Shown here in pieces: positions 18,932 through 28,744 of a stretch of 64,000 nt of DNA. The position numbers were made by a program, and so were the translations under genes. The notes under the pieces were generated by a model that was not told where the DNA came from, did no database searches, and saw only the letters and a list, made by a program, of their open reading frames with translations. Position 1 is the stretch's first letter; each line of letters opens with the position of its first letter. This stretch comes from Komagataeibacter xylinus (GTDB taxonomy: Bacteria; Pseudomonadota; Alphaproteobacteria; Acetobacterales; Acetobacteraceae), in assembly GCF_004302915.1 (NCBI RefSeq), contig NZ_QQBI01000003.1:154546-218545 (forward strand), in the 5' to 3' direction.

Positions 18932-19837
18932 TCACTGCACCGCGGCCAACAGCAGCTCGCGCAGCACGCCACGCGCCGCATCAACCGACATGCGCTCGAG
19001 CACGAGGGCATTGGGCAGGCCGCCCGAAGGCCCGAGCGGCTCGATCACGGTCATGCCCCGGGTGAACGTGCCGCAGCATTCCACCTCCACATGTGCCAGA
19101 TGCCCGCTGAACAGGGTAGGCGCCACCAGTGCCAGCAGGGGGGCGGCGGGCGCCAGCGCAAGGTCGGCCCCGTTGCCACCGCCGCGGCCCATGCGGGCGG
19201 CCACCAGATCGGCATGCACCCGGCCCGCGACCGAGGCCGGGTCGCGGCCCATCGGGGCGAGCTGTTCCATCCACACCGCATCGGCCACGAAGCGGGAGGT
19301 GCAGTCGAGCGGCACGAGCGTGACCGGCACGTCCATCCCCAGCACGACGGATGCGGCCTCGGTGTCGGCTGCGATATTGCGCTCGGCCACCGTCGTCATA
19401 TTGCCCGGCACATGAAAGGCGCCGCCCGCAATGACCACGCCATGCAGGTGTCCCGCCAGATCGGGGGCCTGCACCATGGCAAGGGCCAGCGTGCTCAGCG
19501 GGCCACTACAGCACACGCTCACGCTATCGGGCGGGCAGGCGCGTATGGCCTGCACCAGCGCGGCCGCCCCCAGCCCGTCATGGCCCGCAGGCAGGCTGCG
19601 CCCCGCGCCATAGGGAGGCACCATCGGGCCGGGCGCACCTGCGTAGACGCCCACATCCGCCAGGCCATACTGGTCGAGCATGTCGCGCGCATGGGCCATG
19701 GCAACCCCGACCTCCGTGGCCTCACCGCTGAACAGCACGCCCGCCAGCCGCACATGCGTGGGCAACTGGAGGGCGGCCAGCAGGGTTGCCGCTGCCTGCG
19801 CGCCGGGTGTCAGATCAAGAATGATGGGGCGTGTCAT
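18932..19837 (-). CDS. nucleoside hydrolase-like protein lacking the metal-site aspartates
   Basis: This is a homologue of inosine-uridine preferring nucleoside hydrolases, 301 residues. Retained family parts: VVIAGGAFHVPGN, AERNIAADTEAA (the ribose-contacting Glu/Asn and an Asp) and LVPLDCT. The N-terminal signature DxDPGxDDA reads DLTPGAQAA (residues 8-16), so the aspartates at 10, 14 and 15 are Thr, Gln and Ala. The C-terminal His-Asp pair is also missing (LALAPAAPLLALV). In the family these residues hold the catalytic Ca and activate water, so hydrolysis is unlikely. A sugar- or nucleoside-binding role linked to the adjacent ABC genes is inference. Two in-frame ATGs (19837, 19843) compete as start. 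Confidence 0.82.
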   Translation of the reverse strand: MTRPIILDLTPGAQAAATLLAALQLPTHVRLAGVLFSGEATEVGVAMAHARDMLDQYGLADVGVYAGAPGPMVPPYGAGRSLPAGHDGLGAAALVQAIRACPPDSVSVCCSGPLSTLALAMVQAPDLAGHLHGVVIAGGAFHVPGNMTTVAERNIAADTEAASVVLGMDVPVTLVPLDCTSRFVADAVWMEQLAPMGRDPASVAGRVHADLVAARMGRGGGNGADLALAPAAPLLALVAPTLFSGHLAHVEVECCGTFTRGMTVIEPLGPSGGLPNALVLERMSVDAARGVLRELLLAAVQ

Positions 19838-19920
19838 GGGCATCCTGTCCTGCATGGGTTGCGCGGTGTGTTGGTGGTGGCCTGTTACAACAGTTCCGTC
19901 AACCACGGCGCAAACATGAG

Positions 19921-20000
19921 AAAGTTTTTGGTGAAGCTTTGTGCAAAAAACTTCAGGGAACGCCGCCTTTTTGAAACAAGGGCGGCAGAAAAAAACTTTT
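19921..20000 (-). repeat. dispersed palindromic repeat, copy B (complete, inverted)
   Basis: This is a complete copy in the opposite orientation to copy A. Arms AAAGTTTTTGGTG and AAAAAACTTTT flank an imperfect GAAGC...ACTTC hairpin (19933-19954) and a GCCGCC...GGCGGC hairpin (19962-19986). It sits between the permease stop and the nucleoside-hydrolase-like gene. Confidence 0.8.
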
Positions 20001-20020
20001 ACCCTTTTTAAAACAATACC

Positions 20021-20818
20021 TTAATCAATATCCGCATGGGCTGGCCGCCAGTACAGCGCCCGCGCCAGAAGCCTGTCCACCCCCCACCACAGCAGCACGG
20101 TCATGGCGGCCAGCACGGTAAGGGCTGCAAACATGAGGTCGGTCTGGAAGCGGGTATTCGCCGTCTGCATGAGAAAGCCAAGGCCGGAGGATGCCCCCAC
20201 CCACTCCCCCACCACCGCCCCGATGGGGGCAATGGCCGTGGCCATGCGCACGCCGGTGGCAAAGGCGGGCATGGCGGCGGGCAGGCGTATATGCACCAGC
20301 ACGCGCCAGCGCGTGGCCCCCATGGTGCGGGCCAGGTCCATCCACCCCGCCTCGGTCTGGCGCAGGCCATCGCCAAGTGCTGATGTAACGGGAAAGAAGA
20401 TGACCAGCACCGCCATCACTACCTTGGATGCCATGCCGAATCCGAACCACAGCACCAGCAGCGGCGCGAGTGCGAAAACCGGCACCGCCTGACTGAGCAG
20501 CACCATCGGCATGACCCAACGCCGCAGGGGCGCCCACAGCGCCATGGCGATGGCAAGCGCACTGCCCGCCCCGATGCCGATGCCAAGGCCAAGCAGGGTT
20601 TCCTCCAGCGTGGTCAGGGCCGCAGGTTCAAGCTGGGCGCGGCCCGACCACAGGGCGCGCGCCACGGCATCCGGCGCAGGCAGCATGTAGGGCGGCACAT
20701 GCCCCCACCGCGCCAGCGCCCCCCACAGGGCCACCAGCCCGGCACAGGTCAGCACCGGGCGCAGCACCGCCATGGCGCGATGGGAAGCGGGCCGGGTCAT
20801 CGCCCCCGCCACCAGCAT
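20021..20818 (-). CDS. ABC transporter permease (NitT/TauT/thiamine-pyrimidine type)
   Basis: This is an inner-membrane permease of the SsuC/TauC/ThiX group, 265 residues from the ATG at 20818 (or 259 from 20800). It has a first helix (LTCAGLVALWGALARWG), the helix with ETLLGLGIGIGAGSALAIAM, and the coupling loop DLARTMGATRWRVLVHIRLP. The late motif TAIAPIGAVVGEWVGASSGLG is typical of this group (given as GAVVGEWVGASSGLG). The ATPase gene is 210 bp upstream on the same strand. No substrate-binding protein is visible, so the substrate (nitrate, sulfonate, or a thiamine pyrimidine precursor) is unknown. Confidence 0.85.
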   Translation of the reverse strand: MLVAGAMTRPASHRAMAVLRPVLTCAGLVALWGALARWGHVPPYMLPAPDAVARALWSGRAQLEPAALTTLEETLLGLGIGIGAGSALAIAMALWAPLRRWVMPMVLLSQAVPVFALAPLLVLWFGFGMASKVVMAVLVIFFPVTSALGDGLRQTEAGWMDLARTMGATRWRVLVHIRLPAAMPAFATGVRMATAIAPIGAVVGEWVGASSGLGFLMQTANTRFQTDLMFAALTVLAAMTVLLWWGVDRLLARALYWRPAHADID

Positions 20819-21028
20819 GACCGCGTGGGCGGCACCGACACACCAGATACCGGGCACCGCGCTTTCATGACATGGGGAGAGCTGAAGCCTGTCATGGCCC
20901 TCCCCGCCAATACGACTGCGCACGCCGTCTCTACCGAAGGGAAAATGCGGCCTCTCATTGCGCCCCCCACCGCAGCCGGTGTGGCTGCGCACGGGCCACC
21001 GTCAGGGCACAGGAACGGATGGGGGGTG
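20819..21028. other. 210-bp gap between ABC ATPase and permease genes
   Basis: There is no convincing gene here. The permease frame stays open to 20992, but the extra residues are Arg/Gly/His-rich and do not look like a permease N-terminus. A GGGGAG / CTCCCC inverted repeat near 20873-20914 is present. I looked for a TPP riboswitch because of the transporter type and did not see its conserved core. Confidence 0.4.
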
Positions 21029-21751
21029 TCATTGCATCATCCGCCGCAGCAGGCCCGCCTGCGCGCGCAGCACCGCCGGGGCATCGACCGGGCGCGGCAC
21101 GGCGCCCTCGGGCACGTCCATGCGGGTAAGGGTGGCGGGGTTGCCTGCCATGAGCAGCATGGTATCAGCCAGGCGGCAGGCCTCGAGCGGGTCATGGGTA
21201 ATCAGCACCACGGTGCGCTGGGCCAGCATGCGCCCGGCCAGATCCTGCATGCGCGCGCGCGTGACGCTGTCGAGCGCGGAAAAGGGTTCATCCATCAGCA
21301 CCACGGGGCGATCTTCATACAGCACCCGCGCAAGGGCCGCGCGCTGGCGCATGCCACCAGACAGGGCGGCAGGCAGCATGCCCGCCTGATCGGCCAGCCC
21401 CACGCAGCCCAGCAGGTGGCGCGCGCGGGCGCGGTCAGGCCGCCCGCCACGCAGGCGCGCGCCCAGTGTCACGTTATCAATCACGCTGGCCCAGGGCAGC
21501 AGCAGGTCCTGCTGGCCCATCCACGCCACCCTGCCCGCAAGGGGCAGGCCATCATCAGCGACAATATGCCCGTAATCCGGCACGGCCAGCCCGCCAATCA
21601 TGCGCAGCAGCGAGGTCTTGCCCACCCCGCTTGCGCCGAGCAGCACGGTCATGTGCCCGGCGGCCAGAAGCAGGTCCAGCCCGCGAAACAGCGGGGCGCT
21701 ACCAAAGTCCAGCCCGACGCCTTCAAGCCGGATGCCGGGGGGCGGCGTCAT
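21029..21751 (-). CDS. ABC transporter ATP-binding protein
   Basis: This is the ATPase of a NitT/TauT-type importer, 240 residues. It has [19 protein letters not shown] (Walker A), [17 protein letters not shown] (Q-loop), [16 protein letters not shown] (signature), [12 protein letters not shown] (Walker B) and [14 protein letters not shown] (switch His). It overlaps rnhA by 4 bp (ATGA), so it is translated within the ispH-thrB-rnhA transcript. The Q-loop pattern LLPW is common in the nitrate/sulfonate/thiamine-precursor group. Confidence 0.9.
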   Translation of the reverse strand: MTPPPGIRLEGVGLDFGSAPLFRGLDLLLAAGHMTVLLGASGVGKTSLLRMIGGLAVPDYGHIVADDGLPLAGRVAWMGQQDLLLPWASVIDNVTLGARLRGGRPDRARARHLLGCVGLADQAGMLPAALSGGMRQRAALARVLYEDRPVVLMDEPFSALDSVTRARMQDLAGRMLAQRTVVLITHDPLEACRLADTMLLMAGNPATLTRMDVPEGAVPRPVDAPAVLRAQAGLLRRMMQ

Positions 21752-22248
21752 TTTTTACGTTTGGGGTAGGCGATGCCCAGCGCATCACGCGCGGCGGTGG
21801 CCATCTGGTCCACGCGCTCGTTATTTACATCGCCCGAATGCCCGCGCACCCATTTCCACTCGATCTCGTGCCTTGCGCTGATATCGAGCAGCCGCCGCCA
21901 CAGGTCCATGTTGGCCACCGGGTCGCCCGCCGCATTGCGCCACTTGCGCCGCACCCAGCCGGTGCTCCAGCGCGTGATGCCGTTGCGCACGTATTCGCTG
22001 TCGGTATGCAGCACCACGCGGCAGGGGCGCTTGAGGGCCTCGAGCGCCTCGGCGGCGGCAGTGAGTTCCATGCGGTTGTTGGTGGTCTCCGCCTCCCCGC
22101 CCGAAAGCTCACGCTCCTGCCCGCGAAAGCACAGGAGCGCCCCCCAGCCACCGGGGCCGGGATTGGGCTTGCAGCCGCCATCGGTCCAGATTTCCACCAG
22201 ATCGGTCGTGGGCTGCGCCACGCCGGCCGGAGATGTGTCGTCGCTCAT
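21748..22248 (-). CDS. rnhA: ribonuclease HI
   Basis: RNase HI cuts RNA in RNA-DNA hybrids. The 166-residue protein has all four catalytic acidic residues in context: [40 protein letters not shown] and NERVDQMA. It also has [12 protein letters not shown] with the active-site His. It overlaps thrB (4 bp) and the ABC ATPase (4 bp). The ispH-thrB-rnhA order is common in alphaproteobacteria. Confidence 0.97.
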   Translation of the reverse strand: MSDDTSPAGVAQPTTDLVEIWTDGGCKPNPGPGGWGALLCFRGQERELSGGEAETTNNRMELTAAAEALEALKRPCRVVLHTDSEYVRNGITRWSTGWVRRKWRNAAGDPVANMDLWRRLLDISARHEIEWKWVRGHSGDVNNERVDQMATAARDALGIAYPKRKK

Positions 22249-23216
22249 GCGGGGAATTCCTGACCCAGATGGGCGGCAAAGAATTCCATGCGCGCCAGAT
22301 AATCAAGCGGGTTCTTGCGCGTGACCAGCGCATCGGGCGGGGTGTTGATCCAGTCATACAGCCGGGTGAGCGTAAAGCGGATGGCCGCCCCCGTGGCCAG
22401 CGTGGTCAGGGCCGCGTCTTCCGCTTCTTCCAGCGGGCGCACGTGGCGGTAGGCCGCAATCATGGCCGCCGCCCGCGCGGGCATGAAGCGATGGTCGGCA
22501 TCGAAACACCAGGCATTGATGGTAATGGCCAGGTCATAGGCATACCAGTCGGTGCAGGCGAAATAGAAATCGATGATGCCCGAAAGCACCCCGTCACGGA
22601 AAAACACGTTATCGGGGAACAGGTCGGCATGGATCTGCCCACGCGGCAGGGTGGGGTTGTTGCCCACCCCCGGCCATGCGGGCAGCACGCGGGCCAGCAC
22701 CGCCCCGATATCGCGCACGAGCCCCGCGCGCAGTTCATCACCGCGCGCGCGGCAGGCATCCAGCAGCCCGGTCCAGGCCTGCGGCCCCATAGAGTTGGGG
22801 CGCTCGGCAACAAACCCCTCGCCCAGCAGGTGCAGCCGCGCCATGGCGGTGCCCACCTGCGCGCACATATCCACATCCACCGCCACGGCCCCCTTGCCGG
22901 GCAGGAAGGTGGTGATGGCGGCAGGCCTGCCGCACAGTTCACGCAGCGTGCGGCCGTGGCGGTCGGCTACCGGCAGCGGGCAGGACAGCCCGCGCGCGGC
23001 CAGATACTGCATCAGCCCGAGGAACCATGGCAGTTCCCCGGGGTTCACCCGGCGCTCATAGAGCGTCAGGATAAAGGTGGCCTCGGTGGTCTTCAGCAGG
23101 AAATTGCTGTTCTCCACCCCTTCCGCAATGCCGTGGCAGGCGACGGGCCTGCCGATGTCATAGCCTTCGAGAAACGCAGCCAGCGCATCGTCCGGCACTT
23201 CGGTATAGACTGCCAT
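22245..23216 (-). CDS. thrB: homoserine kinase (APH-fold type)
   Basis: ThrB phosphorylates homoserine in threonine synthesis. This 323-residue protein is the aminoglycoside-phosphotransferase-fold form common in alphaproteobacteria, not the GHMP form of E. coli. Visible: [34 protein letters not shown], the catalytic loop [14 protein letters not shown] and the metal-site [10 protein letters not shown]. It starts 13 bp after the ispH stop and overlaps rnhA. Confidence 0.94.
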   Translation of the reverse strand: MAVYTEVPDDALAAFLEGYDIGRPVACHGIAEGVENSNFLLKTTEATFILTLYERRVNPGELPWFLGLMQYLAARGLSCPLPVADRHGRTLRELCGRPAAITTFLPGKGAVAVDVDMCAQVGTAMARLHLLGEGFVAERPNSMGPQAWTGLLDACRARGDELRAGLVRDIGAVLARVLPAWPGVGNNPTLPRGQIHADLFPDNVFFRDGVLSGIIDFYFACTDWYAYDLAITINAWCFDADHRFMPARAAAMIAAYRHVRPLEEAEDAALTTLATGAAIRFTLTRLYDWINTPPDALVTRKNPLDYLARMEFFAAHLGQEFPA

Positions 23217-23229
23217 GTGACGGTACGGA

Positions 23230-24228
23230 TCAGCCCAGCGGCGCCGGCAGGCGGAAGGCCACGTTTTCTTCCTTCACGGTAATTTCCTCGATCTCGAGCG
23301 TGAAGCGCTTGGCAAGGGCGGCCACCATTTCCTGCACCAGCGATTCCGGGGCGGAGGCGCCAGCGGTAATGCCCAGCGTGGACACGCCATCGAGCGCCGA
23401 CCAGTCCAGCGCGTTCAGGCGCGGCACCAGCAGGGCGCGCGGCGCGCCCGAGCGCTCGGCCACCTCGCGCAGGCGCTGCGAGTTCGACGAGTTGGGCGAG
23501 CCGATCACGATCACCAGGTCACAGCCCGGCGCGATGGCCTTGACCGCTTCCTGCCGGTTGGTGGTGGCGTAGCAGATATCCTCGCGGCGCGGGCCTTCGA
23601 TCAGCGGAAAGCGGTCGCGCAGGATGTCCACGATCTCCGCCGTGTCATCAACCGAGAGCGTGGTCTGGGTGATGAAGGCAAGCCGCGAGGGGTCGGCGGG
23701 CTGGACGGTGCGGGCTTCCTCGGCATCGTTGATCAGCGTGACGGCCCCCACGGGCAGCTGGCCCATGGTGCCCACCACTTCGGGGTGGCCGGCATGGCCG
23801 ATCATCAGGATATGGCGGCTTTCCGGGCCACCATCGGCGAAGTGGCGCTCGGCCTCACGGTGCACTTTCGAGACCAGCGGGCAGGTGGCATCCAGGTAAA
23901 GCAGGTTGCGGCGCATGGCCTCGGCCGGCACGGTCTTGGGCACGCCATGGGCCGAGAACACGACCTGGCCATCGGCGGGAACTTCATCGAGTTCCTCGAC
24001 AAAGATCGCGCCCTGCGCCTCGAGCGCCTCGACCACGGTGCGGTTATGCACGATCTCGTGGCGGACATAGACCGGCGCGCCGTAACGGCGGATTGCTTCC
24101 TCCACCACGCGGATGGCACGATCGACACCGGCGCAGAAGCCGCGGGGGCCTGCGAGCAGCACCTTGAGCACGCGGGGCGGGGCATCGGCGGCGGTATTAT
24201 CGGGCGTATGAATCATCTGGTCGGGCAT
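23230..24228 (-). CDS. ispH: 4-hydroxy-3-methylbut-2-enyl diphosphate reductase
   Basis: IspH is the [4Fe-4S] enzyme giving IPP and DMAPP in the last step of the MEP isoprenoid pathway, which feeds ubiquinone and hopanoid synthesis. The 332-residue protein has [46 protein letters not shown] and [15 protein letters not shown]; the three cluster cysteines (FCAG, ATCP, ICYAT) are there. The ATG at 24228 has GGGGA 5 nt upstream. It heads the ispH-thrB-rnhA-ABC run. Confidence 0.96.
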   Translation of the reverse strand: MPDQMIHTPDNTAADAPPRVLKVLLAGPRGFCAGVDRAIRVVEEAIRRYGAPVYVRHEIVHNRTVVEALEAQGAIFVEELDEVPADGQVVFSAHGVPKTVPAEAMRRNLLYLDATCPLVSKVHREAERHFADGGPESRHILMIGHAGHPEVVGTMGQLPVGAVTLINDAEEARTVQPADPSRLAFITQTTLSVDDTAEIVDILRDRFPLIEGPRREDICYATTNRQEAVKAIAPGCDLVIVIGSPNSSNSQRLREVAERSGAPRALLVPRLNALDWSALDGVSTLGITAGASAPESLVQEMVAALAKRFTLEIEEITVKEENVAFRLPAPLG

Positions 24229-24479
24229 GGTGTTCCCCAAACATCCGGCGGGCGGTATAGGATACGGGCCGCGATCTGCTACAGTTGCGGCGCCGGCATC
24301 CCGAGCGATGGACCCGGCCCTACGCAAACCACGGCAATGGCGCAAGCCATTTTCCCGTTCATCCTAACGTATTCTGCCATGCCTGTCCTCCCCCCACGTC
24401 CTGCCGCCTGCACATCCCGCCCCGTGCCATGCCCGTGCCGTGGGGCTACATCCACACCTGACCTAGCCGGAACACCCGC

Positions 24480-25058
24480 ATGATCCCTGCCCCTGTGTCG
24501 CCGCGCCTGTGGCGCAATGCCCTGAAAATCTGCACGGTCGCGGGCCTGTCCCTGCTGGGCGCGTGCGAGGGCGAATCCGATTCGATCGATTTCGCCCCGG
24601 CCTGCCCGGTGGTGGAAATTCCGGGCGAGGCGGCGGATTACTACCAGTACACCGGCAATGACCATGACATTACCCACCTCGTGGCGCGCGCCGGCCTGAC
24701 ACGCGTGGTCGGCTCGTGCGAGGAAGGCCAGCACCGCACGGTCATGACCAACATGCAGATCGGCCTGCATGTCGAGCGCGGGCCGGCCTCGGGGGTCAAT
24801 TTCGTCAACATCCCGTATTTCGTGGCCGTGGTGTTCAATGGCGAGATCAAGAGCAAGAAGGAATTCGTGGCCCATGTCTCGTTTGATGACGGGCGCATGC
24901 AGGACCTGACCCACACCCGCAACATTCCCATCACGCTGCCGGTGTCGCGCCATATCCACAGCGACCAGTACCATATCGAGATCGGCTTCCAGCTCACCAA
25001 GGCGCAGCTTGACTTCAACCGCGCCCATCTTGTCATGCCCACCTTCCACAAGATGTAA
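24480..25058 (+). CDS. putative lipoprotein, unknown function
   Basis: This is a 192-residue secreted protein with a lipoprotein signal: VAGLSLLGAC, lipobox Cys near residue 29. The mature part has a few cysteines (APACPVVEI, VGSCEEGQ) and a hydrophobic strand NFVNIPYFVAVVFNGEI, but no domain I recognise. It ends 10 bp before an OPT peptide transporter gene, suggesting an operon and perhaps a partner role at the outer membrane; that is inference. Confidence 0.75.
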   Translation: MIPAPVSPRLWRNALKICTVAGLSLLGACEGESDSIDFAPACPVVEIPGEAADYYQYTGNDHDITHLVARAGLTRVVGSCEEGQHRTVMTNMQIGLHVERGPASGVNFVNIPYFVAVVFNGEIKSKKEFVAHVSFDDGRMQDLTHTRNIPITLPVSRHIHSDQYHIEIGFQLTKAQLDFNRAHLVMPTFHKM

Positions 25059-25068
25059 GGCCGCCCCC

Positions 25069-27009
25069 ATGCCCGACCGCGCAGCAGATACGAGGGAACT
25101 GACCTGGCGCGGCGTGGTGATCGGCGCGCTGATCACGGTCGTCTTCACCGCGTCCAATGTCTATCTGGGCCTGCGGGTGGGGCTGACGGTGGCGACCTCC
25201 ATCCCCGCCGCCGTCATTTCCATGGCGGTGCTGCGCGCGCTGGGCGGCGGCACGATCCTCGAGAACAACCTCGTCCAGACCCAGGCCTCGGCGGCGGGCA
25301 CGCTGTCATGCGTGTTCGCCAGCCTGCCCGCGCTGGTCATGGCCGGGTTCTGGCAGCGCTTCCCCTTCCTCCAGACAGCCCTGCTCACGGCGGCGGGCGG
25401 CATGACGGGCGTGCTGTTCACCATCCCGCTGCGCCGGGTCATGCTGGCCGACCCCACCCTGCCCTTCCCCGAAGGGGTGGCGGCGGCCGAGATCCTGCGC
25501 GCGGGCCACCATGGCGAAAGCCCCGGCGGCCTGCGCGCGCTGGTGCAGGGCGGCATTCTTGCAGGCTGCCTCACCTTCGCCACGGCGGGGCTGCGGCTGC
25601 TGGGCGATGGGATGACGGCCTCGCTTGCCTATGGGCTTTCGGCCTTCCGGTTCTCGATCGGCTTTTCGCCCGCGCTGCTCGGCGCGGGGTATCTCGTGGG
25701 GCTGGAAGGCGGACTGGCCATGCTGCTCGGCGCGCTGCTGACATGGGAGGTCGCCATTCCCGTCATGGCGCACCTGCTGCCGCACCCGCCGGGGCTGGGT
25801 GCGGGTGATTTCGCAACCCGGATATGGAAGGACAAGGCGCGTTTCATCGGCGTAGGGCTGATTGGCGTCGCCGCCATCTGGACCGTGCTGCGCATGGGCC
25901 GTCCGCTGCTGGGCAGCATGCGCACGCTGCTGGCGCGCCAGCCCGCCACGGCGGCCCGGCCCGAGCGCACCGATACCGACCTCCCGCCCCGCGCCATGCT
26001 GGCCGTGGCCGGGCTGGTGACCGTGACGATTGGCGGCATGTTCATGGCCTTTTCCGCATCCGCCGGGCCTGTATCGGCGCTGGTGGCGGCGCTGGCGGGG
26101 CTTGCGTGCTGCCTGGGGCTGGGGCTGTTCGTGGCGGCGGCATGCGGCTACATGGCGGGGCTGGTGGGGTCATCCTCCTCGCCGCTGTCGGGCGTTATCA
26201 TCCTTGCGGCGATGTGCCTGGCCTGCGTGTTTGTGGCGCTACGCGCGGTGGGGCTGTTCGCTGGGGCGCAGGGGCAGCATTTCGCAATCGGGTTCTGCCT
26301 GTATGCGCTGACCGCCATCACCGCCTCCGCCGCCATTGCCAATGACAACCTGCAGGACCTTAAAACCGGCCGCATGGTGAATGCCACGCCGTGGCGACAG
26401 GAAATCGCGCTGCTGATCGGCTGCGTGACCGGGGGCATGGTCATTCCGCCCGTGCTCAACGTGCTGTACCAGACCTACGGCTTCGTGGGTGCCATGCCGC
26501 ATGCGGGCATGGACCCCGCGCAGGCACTGGCCGCCCCGCAGCCAGCACTCCTGCTCATGATCACATCGGGCATTTTCCTGCATCAGCTTGACTGGAGCAT
26601 GCTGGGGCTGGGGGTGGCCACGGGCTGCGGGCTGATTGCGCTCGATGGTGCCCTGCGCCGCAGCGGGCGCGGCGCGTTGCCGCCACTGGCAGTGGGCATT
26701 GGCATCTACCTGCCCATGAGCATTTCCATGACGCTGGCCGTGGGCGCCCTGCTTGGCCATGTCATGACCCGGCTGACCAAAGGGGCGGGCCGCCATCAGG
26801 GCACCATGGTCGCCTCGGGACTGATCGTGGGCGAGAGCCTGACCGGGGTGGTGCTGGCCTGCCTGTCGGCTGCAAGCGGGCGTGACGCGCCGCTTTCGCT
26901 GCGCCCCGCGGGCATGGGCGGCACGCTGCCCGAACTGGCGGGGCTTGCGGCCTTCTGCGCCCTGTGCCTGTGGTTTGGTCGCGCGCAACGGCGTGGCGCG
27001 GGCCAATAA
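25069..27009 (+). CDS. OPT-family oligopeptide transporter
   Basis: This is a large inner-membrane carrier of 646 residues with about 14-16 helices. It begins MPDRAADTRELTWRGVVIG and soon shows ASNVYLGLRVGLTVATSIPA, the OPT-family NxYxxLkvGxTxxxSIPA signature. Other landmarks are NNLVQTQASAAGT, VGSSSSPLSGVII and NDNLQDLKTGRMVNATPW. OPT proteins move peptides or metal chelates by proton symport; bacterial members are mostly uncharacterised. An M3 peptidase follows 49 bp downstream, which points to peptides as cargo. Confidence 0.92.
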   Translation: MPDRAADTRELTWRGVVIGALITVVFTASNVYLGLRVGLTVATSIPAAVISMAVLRALGGGTILENNLVQTQASAAGTLSCVFASLPALVMAGFWQRFPFLQTALLTAAGGMTGVLFTIPLRRVMLADPTLPFPEGVAAAEILRAGHHGESPGGLRALVQGGILAGCLTFATAGLRLLGDGMTASLAYGLSAFRFSIGFSPALLGAGYLVGLEGGLAMLLGALLTWEVAIPVMAHLLPHPPGLGAGDFATRIWKDKARFIGVGLIGVAAIWTVLRMGRPLLGSMRTLLARQPATAARPERTDTDLPPRAMLAVAGLVTVTIGGMFMAFSASAGPVSALVAALAGLACCLGLGLFVAAACGYMAGLVGSSSSPLSGVIILAAMCLACVFVALRAVGLFAGAQGQHFAIGFCLYALTAITASAAIANDNLQDLKTGRMVNATPWRQEIALLIGCVTGGMVIPPVLNVLYQTYGFVGAMPHAGMDPAQALAAPQPALLLMITSGIFLHQLDWSMLGLGVATGCGLIALDGALRRSGRGALPPLAVGIGIYLPMSISMTLAVGALLGHVMTRLTKGAGRHQGTMVASGLIVGESLTGVVLACLSAASGRDAPLSLRPAGMGGTLPELAGLAAFCALCLWFGRAQRRGAGQ

Positions 27010-27058
27010 CCCGCTGGGGGCATGGACGCAGGCCCGCTTTCCATGGCACCCTGCCTGC

Positions 27059-28732
27059 ATGTCCCGCCCTTTTGACAGCCTCGCCTTTCCCCGCCCCGCG
27101 CGTGATGCGCTGGCCCTGCGCTTCGGCCAGGTCTCGACCCTGCTCGATCAGGGTCGCGTGGCCGATGCCGCAGGCCTGTTCGATACGATCCGCCGCGATT
27201 ATGAAAGCTGGTCCGCCCTGGTCGACCTGCGCTTCGCACAGGACACCACCAGCCCGGCCGCCAAGGCCGACCGTGACTACGCCGATGGGCTGGGTCCGTA
27301 TGTCACCGCGCATGAAGTCACCCTCAAGCGCAGGCTGCTCGAATACCCCGACCCCACGGCGGTGGCCCAGGTGGTAACGCCCCACACGCTGGAACTGTGG
27401 CGCACCGACATCACCACCTTCGACCCCCGCATTGCCGATGCGCTGGAGGAGGAAGCCCGCCTGAGCGGTGAATACACCGCCCTGCTGGCCAGCGCGCGGG
27501 TGGAGATTGGCGGCCAGCAGGTCAACCTGTCCGGCCTCGCCCCCTATGCCGAGAGCACCGACCGCGCCGTGCGCCAGCAGGCCGAACAGGTGCGCTGGGC
27601 GTTCTTTGCCAAAAACGCGACCCGGCTCGACACCCTGTTTGACGACATGGTGCACCTGCGCGATGGCATGGCGCGCACGCTGGGTTATGACAGCTACATT
27701 CCGCTGGCCTACCGCCGCATGCGCCGCGTGGATTACGGGCCTGCCGATGTCGCCCGCTTTCGCGAGGACGTGCGCACCCATGTCGTGCCGCTGGTGCATG
27801 ACATCGTGCGCAAACGCACCACCACCATGGGGTGGGAGGTGCTGTATTCATGGGATGAACCGCTGGTCGACCCGCTGGGCAACCCCCGCCCGGCAGGCGG
27901 GCATGACGTGCTCATGGCCCGCGCGCAGGCCATGTTCGACCGCATGGGCGGCGATCTCGGCCCCTTCTTTGCCCAGATGCGCGAGAACGGCTATCTCGAC
28001 CTCATCAACCGGCCGGGCAAGGCGGGGGGCGGGTTCTGCACGTCCTTCCCCACGGTGGGCATGCCGTTCATCTTCGCCAACTTCAATGGCACGCAGCACG
28101 ACATCAACGTGTTCACGCACGAGATGGGCCATGCCTACCAGAACTGGAAAAGCCGCAAGCTGCCCGCCATCGACCTGCTGTGGCCAACCATGGACGCCGC
28201 CGAGATCAACTCGATGGCGCTGGAATTCCTCACCTGGCCGCATATCGACCTGATGGTCGAGCCCGGTCAGGGCGAGCGCTACCGGCGCATGCACCTCATC
28301 TCGTCGCTCGCCTTCCTGCCTTACGGCGTGTGTGTCGATCACTTCCAGCACGAGGTCTATGCCCGCCCCGACATGACCCCCGCCGAGCGCCATGCCGTGT
28401 GGCGCGCGCTCGAGCAGCGCTACCTGCCCTGGCGCGACTATGGCGGCCTGCCCCACCCCACCATGGGGGGGCGGTGGCAGGCACAGGGGCATATCTACCG
28501 CTCGCCGTTCTATTACATCGATTACGCGCTGGCCCTGTGCTGCGCCATGCAGTTCTGGATCCGCAGCCGCGACGACATGCCGGGCGCACTGAAGGCCTAT
28601 GTGGACCTGTGCGCGCAGGGTGGGGCGCAACCCTTCACCCGGCTCGTGCGTTCTGCCGGGCTTCAGTCTCCCTTCCAGCCCGGCACGCTGGCCGATGTGG
28701 TGCGCACCGCCCGCGCCCTGCTGGATGACTGA
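27059..28732 (+). CDS. M3-family oligoendopeptidase (PepF-like)
   Basis: This is a zinc metallopeptidase of the thimet/oligoendopeptidase F group, 557 residues, expected in the cytosol as no signal is visible. The zinc motif is FTHEMGHAYQ (HEXXH), with the third ligand Glu in AAEINSMALEFL about 25 residues on. The ATG at 27059 begins MSRPFDSLAFPRPARD. Placed right behind an OPT transporter, it probably degrades imported peptides. This import-and-cut pairing is inference from context. Confidence 0.9.
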   Translation: MSRPFDSLAFPRPARDALALRFGQVSTLLDQGRVADAAGLFDTIRRDYESWSALVDLRFAQDTTSPAAKADRDYADGLGPYVTAHEVTLKRRLLEYPDPTAVAQVVTPHTLELWRTDITTFDPRIADALEEEARLSGEYTALLASARVEIGGQQVNLSGLAPYAESTDRAVRQQAEQVRWAFFAKNATRLDTLFDDMVHLRDGMARTLGYDSYIPLAYRRMRRVDYGPADVARFREDVRTHVVPLVHDIVRKRTTTMGWEVLYSWDEPLVDPLGNPRPAGGHDVLMARAQAMFDRMGGDLGPFFAQMRENGYLDLINRPGKAGGGFCTSFPTVGMPFIFANFNGTQHDINVFTHEMGHAYQNWKSRKLPAIDLLWPTMDAAEINSMALEFLTWPHIDLMVEPGQGERYRRMHLISSLAFLPYGVCVDHFQHEVYARPDMTPAERHAVWRALEQRYLPWRDYGGLPHPTMGGRWQAQGHIYRSPFYYIDYALALCCAMQFWIRSRDDMPGALKAYVDLCAQGGAQPFTRLVRSAGLQSPFQPGTLADVVRTARALLDD

Positions 28733-28744
28733 AAACGGAAGGCC

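Noticed and set aside
20819..21028. TPP riboswitch before the ABC permease
   Set aside because: The conserved CUGAGA and CCUGAUCUGG-type elements are not present on the minus strand.
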